A DNA stretch of 22,248 nucleotides from a virus: positions 1 to 22,248 of IMG/VR virus record IMGVR_UViG_3300037507_003024. One strand, 5' to 3'. The notes below the pieces were generated by a model. That model did not search any database, was not told the origin of the DNA, and was given only the letters and a program-made list of their open reading frames with translations. Made by a program: the position numbers and the translations under genes. Position 1 is the stretch's first letter. Each line of letters opens with the position of its first letter. This document shows, one piece after another, positions 4,372-12,920 of the stretch.

Positions 4372-4687
4372 AACTACATATGTTAATGCTGAGCTAGATT
4401 GGGCTGAGCAACAGCTACAAAGCTGGAAGGCTTATGTAGATGCCAATCCCCTGCATGAACTAAAGGATCGTGTAGAATGGAAACCCACGTCAAAAGGAGG
4501 CATGATACCTATGGTGATTGCTTCTATTGAAGCACAGGGTAAGTTTATACAGGAAACCATGAAGAACTACTTAGCCCTACTTGAGGTGGTGGAAAAGCTG
4601 CGTGAGAAGGAAGAAGCTAAGGTGGAGGTGAGAGGTAGTGGAGAATTAAGCTCCATGGCTGAGGATTTCCTTAGAAACAGACGATGA
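4355..4687 (+). CDS. Helical protein before TerL, candidate small terminase (110 aa)
   Basis: The protein is almost wholly helical: AELDWAEQQLQSWKAYVDAN, then WKPTSKGGMIPMVIASIEAQ, a coiled-coil-like stretch MKNYLALLEVVEKLREKEEA, and a basic end AEDFLRNRR. It lies immediately upstream of terL and overlaps it by 4 nt (ATGA). Small terminase subunits are usually about this size, oligomerise by coiled coils and precede TerL, so TerS is my best guess. No DNA-binding motif is certain; it could instead be a terminase accessory protein. Confidence 0.6.
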   Translation: MAKTTKTTYVNAELDWAEQQLQSWKAYVDANPLHELKDRVEWKPTSKGGMIPMVIASIEAQGKFIQETMKNYLALLEVVEKLREKEEAKVEVRGSGELSSMAEDFLRNRR

Positions 4688-6708
4688 GTGAGCTTATAAG
4701 CATAGACTACAAAGACTGGTATATCAACCAGAAACGTCTGCCTGATAGAGAGTCTGCAGAGTATAAGCCATTCTTTGACTTCCATAGAGAGATATGTCTC
4801 AACGGGTGTATGATGAATGGGGTGTATATCAACCCATTCCTATATTGGCACCTAAACATCTGGCACACAGAGGTGGATGTAATAGATGAACGTGGAAGAA
4901 TCTATCAGAAATATGCCAACCCCTTATTACGTGATAATGAGTGGGTGGTGACAAACGAAATAGACAGAGCTCAGCAAGAAAAAAGAGGCCTAGTGATACT
5001 GGGCATCAGACGTTTTGCTAAGTCTGTTATTGAGGCCAGTTATATCGGATGGGGCGCAACATTTGATGAGAATTCCCAGAATGTGATCGCTGGGTTGAAT
5101 GCTCCAGATATCAAGCTGATCACAGATAAGCTGGACAAAGGCCTCAACTTCCTCCCAGAAGCCTGGAGATGGCAGAGGGTGGAGGATAATTGGAAGAACC
5201 AGGTGACACTGGGAATCAAAACCAAAGGAGGAGAACGTATACCGTTTTCCCAAATCCTCATCCGTAACTTGGATGAAGGTAACAATGAAGAGGCTATTGC
5301 AGGTACCAAACCTCGTAAACTAATTATTGACGAGATTGGTAAGGGTAATTTCCTCAGAGGTTTCCAAGCAGCTGTGCCTGGTTTCACCACCCCTTATGGA
5401 TGGGGGTGTTCTCCTATTCTTACAGGAACAGGTGGTGATATGAAGCGTTTCATGGACGCTAAAACCCTCATGTTTGATGTGGACAATTTTAACTTTCTCA
5501 CTTATAATAACGAGAAAGATGAAAAAAGGGTGCACGGGCTTTTCATTTCCTATAAGTATAGGATGGAAGCCAAAGAACCTTCCACACTTGGAGCCTACTT
5601 AAACCAGCCAGCAGATAGTGACTTACACAATGTCTCTATGCTGGTGAGTAATGAACAGAAGGCTAAAGAAACTACAGAAAGCAACCTAGAACGCCTGAAA
5701 AAGGCTGGTGATAGAGTGGCTTATTTGAAGGAGAAGATGTACTATCCCATTGAGGTGGATGACATCTTCTTAAATGAGGACACGAACATATTTGACATAG
5801 AAGCAGCTAAACGTCAGAAGTTTAGGCTTCAGCAGCAAGAGCGCACAGGCACTCCTGTTATATTGTTCCATGATGAGGATAGGATAAAGCATGAGTTTAC
5901 AGACAAACAACCCATCACCAACTTTCCTCTGAAGAACAGTGATTTGAAGGATGCCCCTGTTGTTATATATGAGTTTCCTATGGAGAACCCTCCTTATGGG
6001 CTGTATGTAGCTGGTGTGGACCCCTATAGACAAGGACAAGCTGCCTATTCTACATCACTGGGATCTGTATACATTTATAAACGTATGCATGACATCACTA
6101 GTGAGAAATATCAGGATATGTTCGTAGCTTCGTATTGTGCACGTCCTGATAAGAAGGAAACCTGGGAAGAACAGGCCAGAATGCTCATCAAGTTTTACAA
6201 CGCTAGAACGCTTTGTGAAAATGATGACATTTCCTTCATAGAATATATGAAAGCCAAAGGGGATGCTCACTATCTAGAGAAGCAACCAGATTGGTTAAAG
6301 GAGATAGTGCCTGGTACCACCGTAAGACGTGAATATGGAGTGCACAGAAGCTCTGACAAAATCAGGGACTATCTGCACAACTGTCTAAAGAAGTATATGG
6401 AAGAAGTGATACACAGAGAGACAGATGCAGATGGGAATGTCACAAAAGAATTTAGAGGAGTGTCAAAGATATTTGATCCAATGCTGTTAGAAGAGATAAT
6501 TCAGTATAACGATCAGGGTAACTTTGACCGAATCATCGCTGCAGAACTAGCTATAGCTCAGGCTCTTAAGATGGACCCCATCCTTGGAAAGGTGGGAGGA
6601 TCTGGAGATGAAAGACTAAAAGCATTGTTCAGACCTAATAAAAAGAACCAACTTTTCACAGAGTCTAGAGGAATGTTCCAAAGAAAGAAAAGTAAATTAT
6701 TCATATAA
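4684..6708 (+). CDS. terL: Terminase large subunit (674 aa)
   Basis: This is the packaging motor: an ATPase that pumps DNA into the prohead and a nuclease that cuts the concatemer. The ATPase domain has a Walker A-like loop GIRRFAKS (107-114), Walker B KLIIDE (212-217) and a coupling motif TGTGGD (247-252). The RNase H-like nuclease domain shows Asp446 in AGVDPYRQG, acidic residues at CEND (511-514) and Asp615 in NFDRIIA as the likely metal ligands. The length is usual for crAss-like TerL. In the Walker A loop an Ala replaces the usual Gly before Lys-Ser. The start overlaps the upstream stop by 4 nt and the portal start overlaps its stop by 1 nt. Confidence 0.95.
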   Translation: MSELISIDYKDWYINQKRLPDRESAEYKPFFDFHREICLNGCMMNGVYINPFLYWHLNIWHTEVDVIDERGRIYQKYANPLLRDNEWVVTNEIDRAQQEKRGLVILGIRRFAKSVIEASYIGWGATFDENSQNVIAGLNAPDIKLITDKLDKGLNFLPEAWRWQRVEDNWKNQVTLGIKTKGGERIPFSQILIRNLDEGNNEEAIAGTKPRKLIIDEIGKGNFLRGFQAAVPGFTTPYGWGCSPILTGTGGDMKRFMDAKTLMFDVDNFNFLTYNNEKDEKRVHGLFISYKYRMEAKEPSTLGAYLNQPADSDLHNVSMLVSNEQKAKETTESNLERLKKAGDRVAYLKEKMYYPIEVDDIFLNEDTNIFDIEAAKRQKFRLQQQERTGTPVILFHDEDRIKHEFTDKQPITNFPLKNSDLKDAPVVIYEFPMENPPYGLYVAGVDPYRQGQAAYSTSLGSVYIYKRMHDITSEKYQDMFVASYCARPDKKETWEEQARMLIKFYNARTLCENDDISFIEYMKAKGDAHYLEKQPDWLKEIVPGTTVRREYGVHRSSDKIRDYLHNCLKKYMEEVIHRETDADGNVTKEFRGVSKIFDPMLLEEIIQYNDQGNFDRIIAAELAIAQALKMDPILGKVGGSGDERLKALFRPNKKNQLFTESRGMFQRKKSKLFI

Positions 6709-9296
6709 TGGCTATTATTAGATATACAAAAGATGCTACCATTAGGTATGCCTATCTTAACATATTTCCTGATCAGTTTAAAACTGAGAAGGAGAAACAG
6801 GATGAGAGTTGGATAAAGAACACCATGGACTACTTTGCAAACAAGTCGTATGCTGAGTATGTAAAAAACCGTGACACCTTTGTTAAGAACTATGATTTGA
6901 TGAAGGGCATCCTACGCATGGAAGACTTTTATCAAGAACCACAGGTGAGAAGTTTTACAGATGTTCTGACAGCTGATTTACAGCTTCCTGCATATGTGAA
7001 GATGTATTCCATCATCACCACTCCTGTTAACGAACTAGTTGGTGAGATTAGCAAACGCCCTGATACATTCAGGGTGAAAGCATTTGATGATGATAGCCAA
7101 GCTGAAGAACTAGAATATAAAACTGGCATTCTTCAGCAATATGTCATTTCTAAAGCCAGAGAAAAGATTTTACAACAAGCAGCTCTTAACGGACAAGAGG
7201 TGGATGAGGAAGAGCTCAACCAGATGACTATGGATGATGTCAAGGATGTCCTTGATAGCTATACATCTGTGGCTGAGAAGTGGGCTAATCATGTGCTCAC
7301 TTGTCAGAAAGCTGAGTTCAACTTAAAAGAGAAATCAGAAGATGCCTTCCGTGACTTATTAATTTCAGCACGTCAGTTCTACCATATATATGAAGACAAC
7401 TCAAAACTTGGATTTAACATTGAGGTGGCTAACCCTAAGAACACTTGGTTTCTTACAACTCCTGATAGAAAGTGGATCTCTGATCCTACAGGTAGAGCTC
7501 AGGGCGCTTATGCCGCTGGTACAGTGCAAGTTATGGAGCTCTCAGAGATTATTGAAAGCATTCCTGATCTCACTAAAGAGGAAATTGATCACCTCAGGAG
7601 CTCACTTCAAGACTATGGACTTATCAATGTTCGTGAGTCTAATCTGGGCAATCCTAACGCTATTCCTGGTATAGACTCTGTAATGTATGATACATATGAT
7701 CCGCTTGTTCTTCAGACACGTATGATCATTGAATCAGAAATGAAGGAGAACAACGATGGACTCAAAGACTTCTTAGGACTCACATCTAACGTATCATCCT
7801 TTGGATATAAATACGTAGTGGTAAGATCTTATTGGATTAGCAAAAGAAAGATTGGTAAACTCATCTATCTAGATGAAATGGGTAATGAACAATCCGTGCT
7901 GGTAGATGAGAATTACAAGTCTGGAACAATACCTACACAACAATCTCTAGAATGGGGCTGGGTAAATCAGTGGTATCAGGGAACAAAGATTGGTCCAGAC
8001 ATCTATCATGTTAAGCCATACAAACTACTCAACTATTGCCCAATCATTGGTACAACATTTGAGGTGAAGAATACAGAGGCCAAGAGTCTTGTAGATTTGA
8101 TGAAGCCTTTCCAGGTGTTGTACAATGTATGTATGAACCAGCTCTATAAGCTGTTGGAGAAGGAAGTGGGTAAGGTGTATTTGACATCTATTAGACACGT
8201 CCCTGTTCCAAAAGATGGTGATGCCCAAGATGCTCTTGATATATGGGAAATGGAAGCACGCAACCGTGGTGTTGTATTCATTGATGACTCTCCAGAGAAC
8301 CTGAAGAGCCCATCTAGCTTCAACCAGTTTAGAGATATTGACCTTACACGTACACAAGAAATCCAGTCTCGTTATCAACTTGCTATGCAACTAAAGAACG
8401 AGTGTTGGGAACTTGTGGGTATGAGTAGACAGCGCCTTGGTTCTGTTACAGCTAGTGAGTCTGCAACAGGTACACAAGCAGCCATCCAACAATCTTATGC
8501 TCAGACAGAACCCTTGTTTGTAGCCCATGAATATGTCCTAGGTCAGCTCTATCAAGCTATAATTGATGCTGCCCTATACGTAGAATCTAAGAAGCCTCAG
8601 TCCACTCTCAGCTACATCACTGATGAGGGAGAGGCTGCATTTGTTACAGTGAATGGATCTGATTTGAAATTCCGTGATTTGAAGGTGTTCCTCACCAACC
8701 GTCCTGAGGATACACAGATGTTCAATGAGCTTCGTCAACTTGCTCAGCCACTTATACAAAATGGTGGAAGCTTGTACGACGTGATTGAGCTGTACAGCAC
8801 CAAGTCTATGAGGGCTATGAAGAAGGTGTTCAAAGAGCTGCGTGATAAGCAAGACGCTATGCAACAACAGCAAATGCAACAGCAACAGCAGCAAATTGAA
8901 CAACAAAGAGAGATTGCAGTGGCTCAGATTCAACAGGCTCAGGTTCAAAAAGAACAGGAGATTGCTAACGAGAACTACCAGAACGAGCTTGATAGAATCA
9001 ACAAGAAAGAGATTGCCCTCATTGCTGCTGAGTCTAAAGCTGGTCCTCTTACAGATATTGATGCAAGCGGTACACCTGATGTATTGGAAATCAGCAAGTT
9101 AGCTGCAGAACAGTCTAAAGCTGGCAGAGAATTTGAAGCAAAGATGGCTGACATCAATAGTAGAAACAAGCTGGCTGCTGAGAAGCTAGCTGTTGAAAGA
9201 GAAAAGCTTCAGGTGGCTAGAGAGAACCAGAAGAATGACCTAGCCATAGCTAAAGAGAATGCGAAGGGAAGAGCGAAGAAACCTAAAAAAGAATAA
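6708..9296 (+). CDS. Portal protein (862 aa)
   Basis: The portal forms the dodecameric ring at one capsid vertex through which DNA passes. Support: its position directly behind terL, its length (crAss-like portals are about 800 residues), and portal-type segments such as FQVLYNVCMNQLYKLLEKEV and ASESATGTQAAIQQSYAQTE (around 583-602). The C-terminal 150 residues are a long charged coiled coil with a Gln-rich part (about 716-735: runs of Q broken by M and I), probably the barrel or a disordered crown inside the capsid. It overlaps terL and the next gene by one base each (TAATG), so translation is coupled. Confidence 0.9.
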   Translation: MAIIRYTKDATIRYAYLNIFPDQFKTEKEKQDESWIKNTMDYFANKSYAEYVKNRDTFVKNYDLMKGILRMEDFYQEPQVRSFTDVLTADLQLPAYVKMYSIITTPVNELVGEISKRPDTFRVKAFDDDSQAEELEYKTGILQQYVISKAREKILQQAALNGQEVDEEELNQMTMDDVKDVLDSYTSVAEKWANHVLTCQKAEFNLKEKSEDAFRDLLISARQFYHIYEDNSKLGFNIEVANPKNTWFLTTPDRKWISDPTGRAQGAYAAGTVQVMELSEIIESIPDLTKEEIDHLRSSLQDYGLINVRESNLGNPNAIPGIDSVMYDTYDPLVLQTRMIIESEMKENNDGLKDFLGLTSNVSSFGYKYVVVRSYWISKRKIGKLIYLDEMGNEQSVLVDENYKSGTIPTQQSLEWGWVNQWYQGTKIGPDIYHVKPYKLLNYCPIIGTTFEVKNTEAKSLVDLMKPFQVLYNVCMNQLYKLLEKEVGKVYLTSIRHVPVPKDGDAQDALDIWEMEARNRGVVFIDDSPENLKSPSSFNQFRDIDLTRTQEIQSRYQLAMQLKNECWELVGMSRQRLGSVTASESATGTQAAIQQSYAQTEPLFVAHEYVLGQLYQAIIDAALYVESKKPQSTLSYITDEGEAAFVTVNGSDLKFRDLKVFLTNRPEDTQMFNELRQLAQPLIQNGGSLYDVIELYSTKSMRAMKKVFKELRDKQDAMQQQQMQQQQQQIEQQREIAVAQIQQAQVQKEQEIANENYQNELDRINKKEIALIAAESKAGPLTDIDASGTPDVLEISKLAAEQSKAGREFEAKMADINSRNKLAAEKLAVEREKLQVARENQKNDLAIAKENAKGRAKKPKKE

Positions 9297-9532
9297 TGGA
9301 TATCAACGAGATATTAGATAATGACATCATGGAGTTTGATCCAACACCTCATGAGGACATTACAGCCTGTATACAAGCAATGGGTGTTGTTGAGGACATG
9401 GACACTGTTTTGTTGTCTGAAGAAGAGGTTGAGATGGTGAGTGGAATAAAAAAGATGTCATTATTAATTACTTATCAGGCTCTTAAAGAAATATTTGAAG
9501 CAAGTCAATATGGAAATAACAAACCCACATAA
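9296..9532 (+). CDS. Small acidic protein of unknown function (78 aa)
   Basis: The protein begins MDINEILDNDIMEFDPTPHE and continues VVEDMDTVLLSEEEVEMVSG before a helical end LITYQALKEIFEASQY. It is strongly acidic in the first half. It starts at the portal stop (TAATG) and overlaps the next gene by 23 nt. No domain is recognised. Position suggests a partner of the portal or prohead. Confidence 0.65.
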   Translation: MDINEILDNDIMEFDPTPHEDITACIQAMGVVEDMDTVLLSEEEVEMVSGIKKMSLLITYQALKEIFEASQYGNNKPT

Positions 9533-9764
9533 GGTAGAGCATCGTAAACTAGGCAGAGAAAAAGCTCATGGACTAGCCTGGGATGATAAGAATAAGATAG
9601 AATTAGATGTAAGACTGAGTGGTTATAGGTATTTACTCACCGCCCTACATGAGCATTTTCACTTAAAACACCCTGACTGGAGCGAGACAAAGGTTAGTAA
9701 AGAGTCCTCCAAGACAGCCAGATTTCTGTGGAAACTTGGTTTTAGATGGGTAGAATTAAAGTGA
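9510..9764 (+). CDS. Small HExxH-motif protein, possible metallopeptidase (84 aa)
   Basis: The protein reads MEITNPHKVEHRKLGREKAH, then ELDVRLSGYRYLLTAL, followed by HEHFHLKHPDWSETKV and a helix SSKTARFLWKLGFRWVEL. HEHFH fits the zinc-binding HExxH signature, preceded by a hydrophobic helix as in real metallopeptidases. Small phage proteins with an HE-x-x-H-x-x-PDWSE motif are common and usually unassigned. The third zinc ligand is not clear; the Glu of DWSE is one candidate. It ends the portal operon, next to the scaffold gene, so prohead maturation is conceivable but unproven. ATG at 9495 is an alternative start adding five residues. Confidence 0.65.
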   Translation: MEITNPHKVEHRKLGREKAHGLAWDDKNKIELDVRLSGYRYLLTALHEHFHLKHPDWSETKVSKESSKTARFLWKLGFRWVELK

Positions 9765-9789
9765 TTTAGTTAGAGTAAATTATATTAAT

Positions 9790-9821
9790 GCTATATTATC
9801 GCCAAAAACAGGCATAATAGC
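9790..9821 (+). other. Hairpin between portal operon and scaffold promoter
   Basis: GCTAT and ATAGC, TAT and ATA, GCC and GGC pair with small bulges around an AAAAACA loop, about 11 base pairs in total. No T run follows, so it is not a classical terminator. It may protect the 3' end of the portal message or weaken read-through. Confidence 0.4.
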
Positions 9822-9831
9822 TACATAACTC

Positions 9832-9862
9832 TTTGTTATTCAATAGGGTTTATCTACTTTTA
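9832..9862 (+). promoter_or_regulatory. Bacteroidota-type promoter of scaffold and capsid genes
   Basis: TTTG at 9832-9835, a 19-nt spacer, then TACTTTTA at 9855-9862, one base off the TAnnTTTG consensus. The expected start near 9866 would give a leader of about 28 nt, A/C-rich and ending AACTACAT before the ATG. It would allow extra transcription of the scaffold-like and capsid genes, which are needed in large amounts. Confidence 0.6.
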
Positions 9863-9893
9863 CACTACATAAACCAATCAAAAACAACTACAT

Positions 9894-11168
9894 ATGGCTG
9901 AGAATGTTGATATGCAGTCGTTTAACTTTAGTATCCAAGACACCATGGAAATGGGACTTGGAAATGCTGAACTTCTAAACGACCTAGTAGGTCCTGAAAC
10001 TGCTAGTGGAAATCCTGATGAACTTAAGGAGATTGTGAAAGAGGCAACCCCTCCCACAGCTCCTGAACCTGCTTCCCCTAAGGGAAAAGAAATTGCTGCT
10101 CCTGCTGGAGAGGCTGATTCACAGGAAACCCTTAAGAACTTCCTTCTGGACGCTACAGATGAGGAAGAGGAAACCACTGATAATCAGGAAGTTACACCAA
10201 AGAAAGCTGCTCCTAAAGCTCCAAAGGCTGGAGAGCTGAAACAAGAAGATGCTCCTGCTGATGAAGAACAACCAGCAGAAGAAGACTCTACACAATTTGG
10301 TGCTTTAGCAAAAGACCTGTTTAAACTAGGTGTATTCTCCAAAGATGAAGAAGAAGAGGATGTAAACATCTCCACTCCTGAAGAGTTTCTGGAAAGATTC
10401 CAGAATGAAAAGAAGAAGGGAGCTGTTGAGATGGTACAAAGCTTCATCGGACAATTTGGTGAAGACTATCAACAAGCATTCGATGCTATATTCGTAAAAG
10501 GCGTTAATCCCAAAGAGTATTTTGGGACATATAATAATGTAGTGAGTTTTGCCGAAATGGACTTGTCACAAGAGAATAATCAAGTGGCAGTGATTAAGCA
10601 AGCTCTGGCTGACCAAGGGTTTGAGCCTGAAGATGTTAACACAGAAGTTGAAAGACTCAAAAACTACGGTGATCTGGAATCTGTTGCTACCAAACACCAC
10701 AAGGTGCTGGTAAAGAAAGAAGCCCAAAAGCTTCAACAGATGGAACAGAAGGCTGAACAAGAACTTCAGCAAAGACAAGCGATTAAAAATCAATACATTA
10801 GTAACGTTCAGCAAGTCCTACAAGATAAGCTGAAAACTAAGGAGTTTGATGGTATTCCTATCAATCCCAAACTAGCTGGTGAACTACAAGACTTCCTACT
10901 GGTGGATAAGTACAAAACAGCGTCTGGAGAAACCCTCACAGACTTTGATAAAACTATCCTGGAATTGAAGAGACCTGAGAATCATGCAACGAAGGTGAAG
11001 GTTGCTCTCCTCCTCAAGATATTGGAAAAAGATCCCACTCTATCCACCATTCAAAAGACAGGCGTTACAAAACGATCTAACGAACTGTTTGGGGAGGTAG
11101 CCAGACAAGTGACAAAGGTTAAGAGCACACCTGCTCAACAGCCTAAGACAAATTCATGGTTCTTATAA
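9894..11168 (+). CDS. Scaffold-like capsid assembly protein (424 aa)
   Basis: The N-terminal third is low-complexity, rich in Ala, Pro, Glu and Asp (for example PPTAPEPASPKGKEIAAPAG and DEEEETT). The middle is acidic and helical (SKDEEEEDVNISTPEEFLER). The C-terminal half has coiled coils rich in Gln and Lys (VLVKKEAQKLQQMEQKAEQE). A disordered acidic, helical protein directly before the major capsid gene is the usual layout of a scaffolding protein, which shapes the prohead and leaves or is cleaved. No protease signature is seen. It has its own predicted promoter and lies 26 nt ahead of the capsid gene. Confidence 0.75.
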   Translation: MAENVDMQSFNFSIQDTMEMGLGNAELLNDLVGPETASGNPDELKEIVKEATPPTAPEPASPKGKEIAAPAGEADSQETLKNFLLDATDEEEETTDNQEVTPKKAAPKAPKAGELKQEDAPADEEQPAEEDSTQFGALAKDLFKLGVFSKDEEEEDVNISTPEEFLERFQNEKKKGAVEMVQSFIGQFGEDYQQAFDAIFVKGVNPKEYFGTYNNVVSFAEMDLSQENNQVAVIKQALADQGFEPEDVNTEVERLKNYGDLESVATKHHKVLVKKEAQKLQQMEQKAEQELQQRQAIKNQYISNVQQVLQDKLKTKEFDGIPINPKLAGELQDFLLVDKYKTASGETLTDFDKTILELKRPENHATKVKVALLLKILEKDPTLSTIQKTGVTKRSNELFGEVARQVTKVKSTPAQQPKTNSWFL

Positions 11169-11194
11169 TTTTCATTAAATAAAAGGATAACAAA

Positions 11195-12748
11195 ATGGCA
11201 ATTCAAACAATCCCAGGATTAACTGGCTTTACTTATGCCCGCGTGGCCTCTATGGACAAGCGTGCTGTAGGTAAACTCACTGATGCTAACCACCTGGAGA
11301 GCTTTCACTCAACTGAGCCTGCTGATTACGACAAGAAAATCATCAGCCTCTATACACAGAGCTCTCTGTATAGCAACGACTTCCTGGACATGATCAACAA
11401 GAGCACGCCTTATTACATTGATAATAATAGCGATGCTTGGAAATGGCAGGTGGCCGTTCCCTACAAATTCCCCAAAATCATTGATGTTCCAACTAGCACA
11501 GCTGAGCTGAGCAAGCCTGGTATTGATGGTCAAGAGTTCCAACTGATCCTCGACACTAACGAGTTCTCTAAGAACGCTATTGTGTCTGTAGGTTCTCGTC
11601 AGTATGGTCCTCGTTTCTATGTGATTAAAGATCCCGTTCCTTGGAACATGGGCTTCTTGTACACATTCACTTTGGTTAGCGACAATCCTACAGTGGATTT
11701 CGTTAGCTCTACATTCCTTCAGTATGGTATTGAGCTTGAGCTGGTAGATGCTGCAATCGGTGAATTCGATCAGGATCTGCTGGGTCTTCCTCGTTTGGGA
11801 GAGCAAATCACTATGTTTGAATCTTTGGGTTCTGCATATGGTTTCGAGCACAAAATCACTGAATGGGCTGATGACAAAATGATGCGTGACTCTGCTGGAC
11901 GTCCTTTGGATATCCTGGTGTATGCTCCTCAGCGTCGCAATCAGCTTCCCCTCACTCGTAATGATGTTAAGTGGGAGCCATTTATTGAGTTCTGGATGCG
12001 TAAGTCTATGCTTGAGTTGAAAGTTAAGCGTATGATTTGGTCTCGTCCTGGTACTGTTAAGACTAACGGTAGCAAGCAAGAACTTAAGCGTACTTCTGCT
12101 GGTGTTTACCACCGCATGCGTAACAACGGTAACCTGGTTCAATACAACCGTGGTGAATTTTCTGCCAACCTGATTCGTTCTGTGTTTGGTGACCTGTTCT
12201 ATCGTCGTGTGGATGTTAAAGATCGTCGTGTTAAAATGTACACTAACGAAGCTGGATTTGACGTGTTCCAACAAGCTTTGAAGACAGACGCTTTGAACAG
12301 TGGTCTCACCTTCATGGCTGATAGCGGAAACCGTTATATGCAGGGAGAAGGACAACACATCACTTACAACTTTGCATTCGATGCAATGGTTACTCGTGAG
12401 ACTGGTCGTGTTGAACTCATCCACCTGAAAGAACTTGACCTGCCTCAGTCTAACCTGGAATTTGGACAGAACAAGAAGTCAACCCCTGTATTCATGGTGT
12501 TTGACGTATCTCCAATGTCTGATGGTTCTTTGGTTAACAACATCCGTGAGGTGCGTATGAAGGGTGCTCCTTCTATGACTTGGGGATATATTGATGGAAC
12601 TCGCCACCACTTAGGCTTTGCTAAGTCTCAGGGTATGAGCTCTGCCAACAAGTTCCCTGGTTACGAGATCTGGATGAAAGACCGTTGTGATGTATTCATT
12701 GAAGACCTGTCTCGTACAGTGTTGATTGAAGAAATCCCACAGTTCTAA
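11195..12748 (+). CDS. Major capsid protein, HK97-type fold expected (517 aa)
   Basis: The protein begins MAIQTIPGLTGFTYARVASM and contains YIDNNSDAWKWQVAVPYKFP and FDVSPMSDGSLVNNIREVRM, in the style of crAss-like major capsid proteins, and has the right length and place (after portal and scaffold). All 30 arginine codons are CGT or CGC, none AGA or AGG, unlike its neighbours, as expected for the most abundant virion protein. It is one of the few genes here with a good ribosome site: AAGGA at 11183-11187, 7 nt before ATG. A long frame on the opposite strand is a by-product of this codon bias. The HK97 fold is known for the family, not visible from sequence. Confidence 0.9.
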   Translation: MAIQTIPGLTGFTYARVASMDKRAVGKLTDANHLESFHSTEPADYDKKIISLYTQSSLYSNDFLDMINKSTPYYIDNNSDAWKWQVAVPYKFPKIIDVPTSTAELSKPGIDGQEFQLILDTNEFSKNAIVSVGSRQYGPRFYVIKDPVPWNMGFLYTFTLVSDNPTVDFVSSTFLQYGIELELVDAAIGEFDQDLLGLPRLGEQITMFESLGSAYGFEHKITEWADDKMMRDSAGRPLDILVYAPQRRNQLPLTRNDVKWEPFIEFWMRKSMLELKVKRMIWSRPGTVKTNGSKQELKRTSAGVYHRMRNNGNLVQYNRGEFSANLIRSVFGDLFYRRVDVKDRRVKMYTNEAGFDVFQQALKTDALNSGLTFMADSGNRYMQGEGQHITYNFAFDAMVTRETGRVELIHLKELDLPQSNLEFGQNKKSTPVFMVFDVSPMSDGSLVNNIREVRMKGAPSMTWGYIDGTRHHLGFAKSQGMSSANKFPGYEIWMKDRCDVFIEDLSRTVLIEEIPQF

Positions 12749-12920
12749 TAAGACAACAGCTTTACGCTGTTCTTATAAACTACCGAGAAGAGAATGCCCC
12801 CCACACTTCAGAGTGGGGGAGCTCTTCTCAAACTACAGAGATGGGGATTGGGAAATTCCCAATTGCCATGAGGTTCAGTCCTCACATCTCTGCAAATAAA
12901 CCAAACAAAATAAACTACAT
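12749..12920 (+). ncRNA. Structured RNA region after the capsid gene, with tRNA-like three-way junction
   Basis: Three structures follow one another. Hairpin 1: AACAGC-TTTAC-GCTGTT (12755-12771). Hairpin 2: outer stem GAGAAGAG/CTCTTCTC (12785-12792 with 12822-12829) and inner stem CCCCCAC/GTGGGGG. Element 3: an 8-bp stem CAGAGATG/CATCTCTG (12836-12843 with 12885-12892) closing two hairpins, ATTGGG-AAATT-CCCAAT and TGAGG-TTCAGT-CCTCA; the second resembles a tRNA T arm. AAACTAC precedes elements 2 and 3 and also the next start codon. It does not make a normal tRNA (one arm missing, no CCA). It may stabilise or process the capsid message, or act as an independent RNA. Confidence 0.6.

Noticed and set aside
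11309-12424. Long minus-strand frame (371 codons) opposite the capsid gene
   Set aside because: It lies wholly inside the major capsid gene; its openness follows from the strong codon bias of the sense strand, and the translated protein has no recognisable domain.
12836-12892. A genuine tRNA gene
   Set aside because: The closing stem and a T-arm-like hairpin are present, but there is only one further arm, the best 7-nt loop lacks the U before the anticodon, and no CCA is encoded. Reported as a tRNA-like structure instead.
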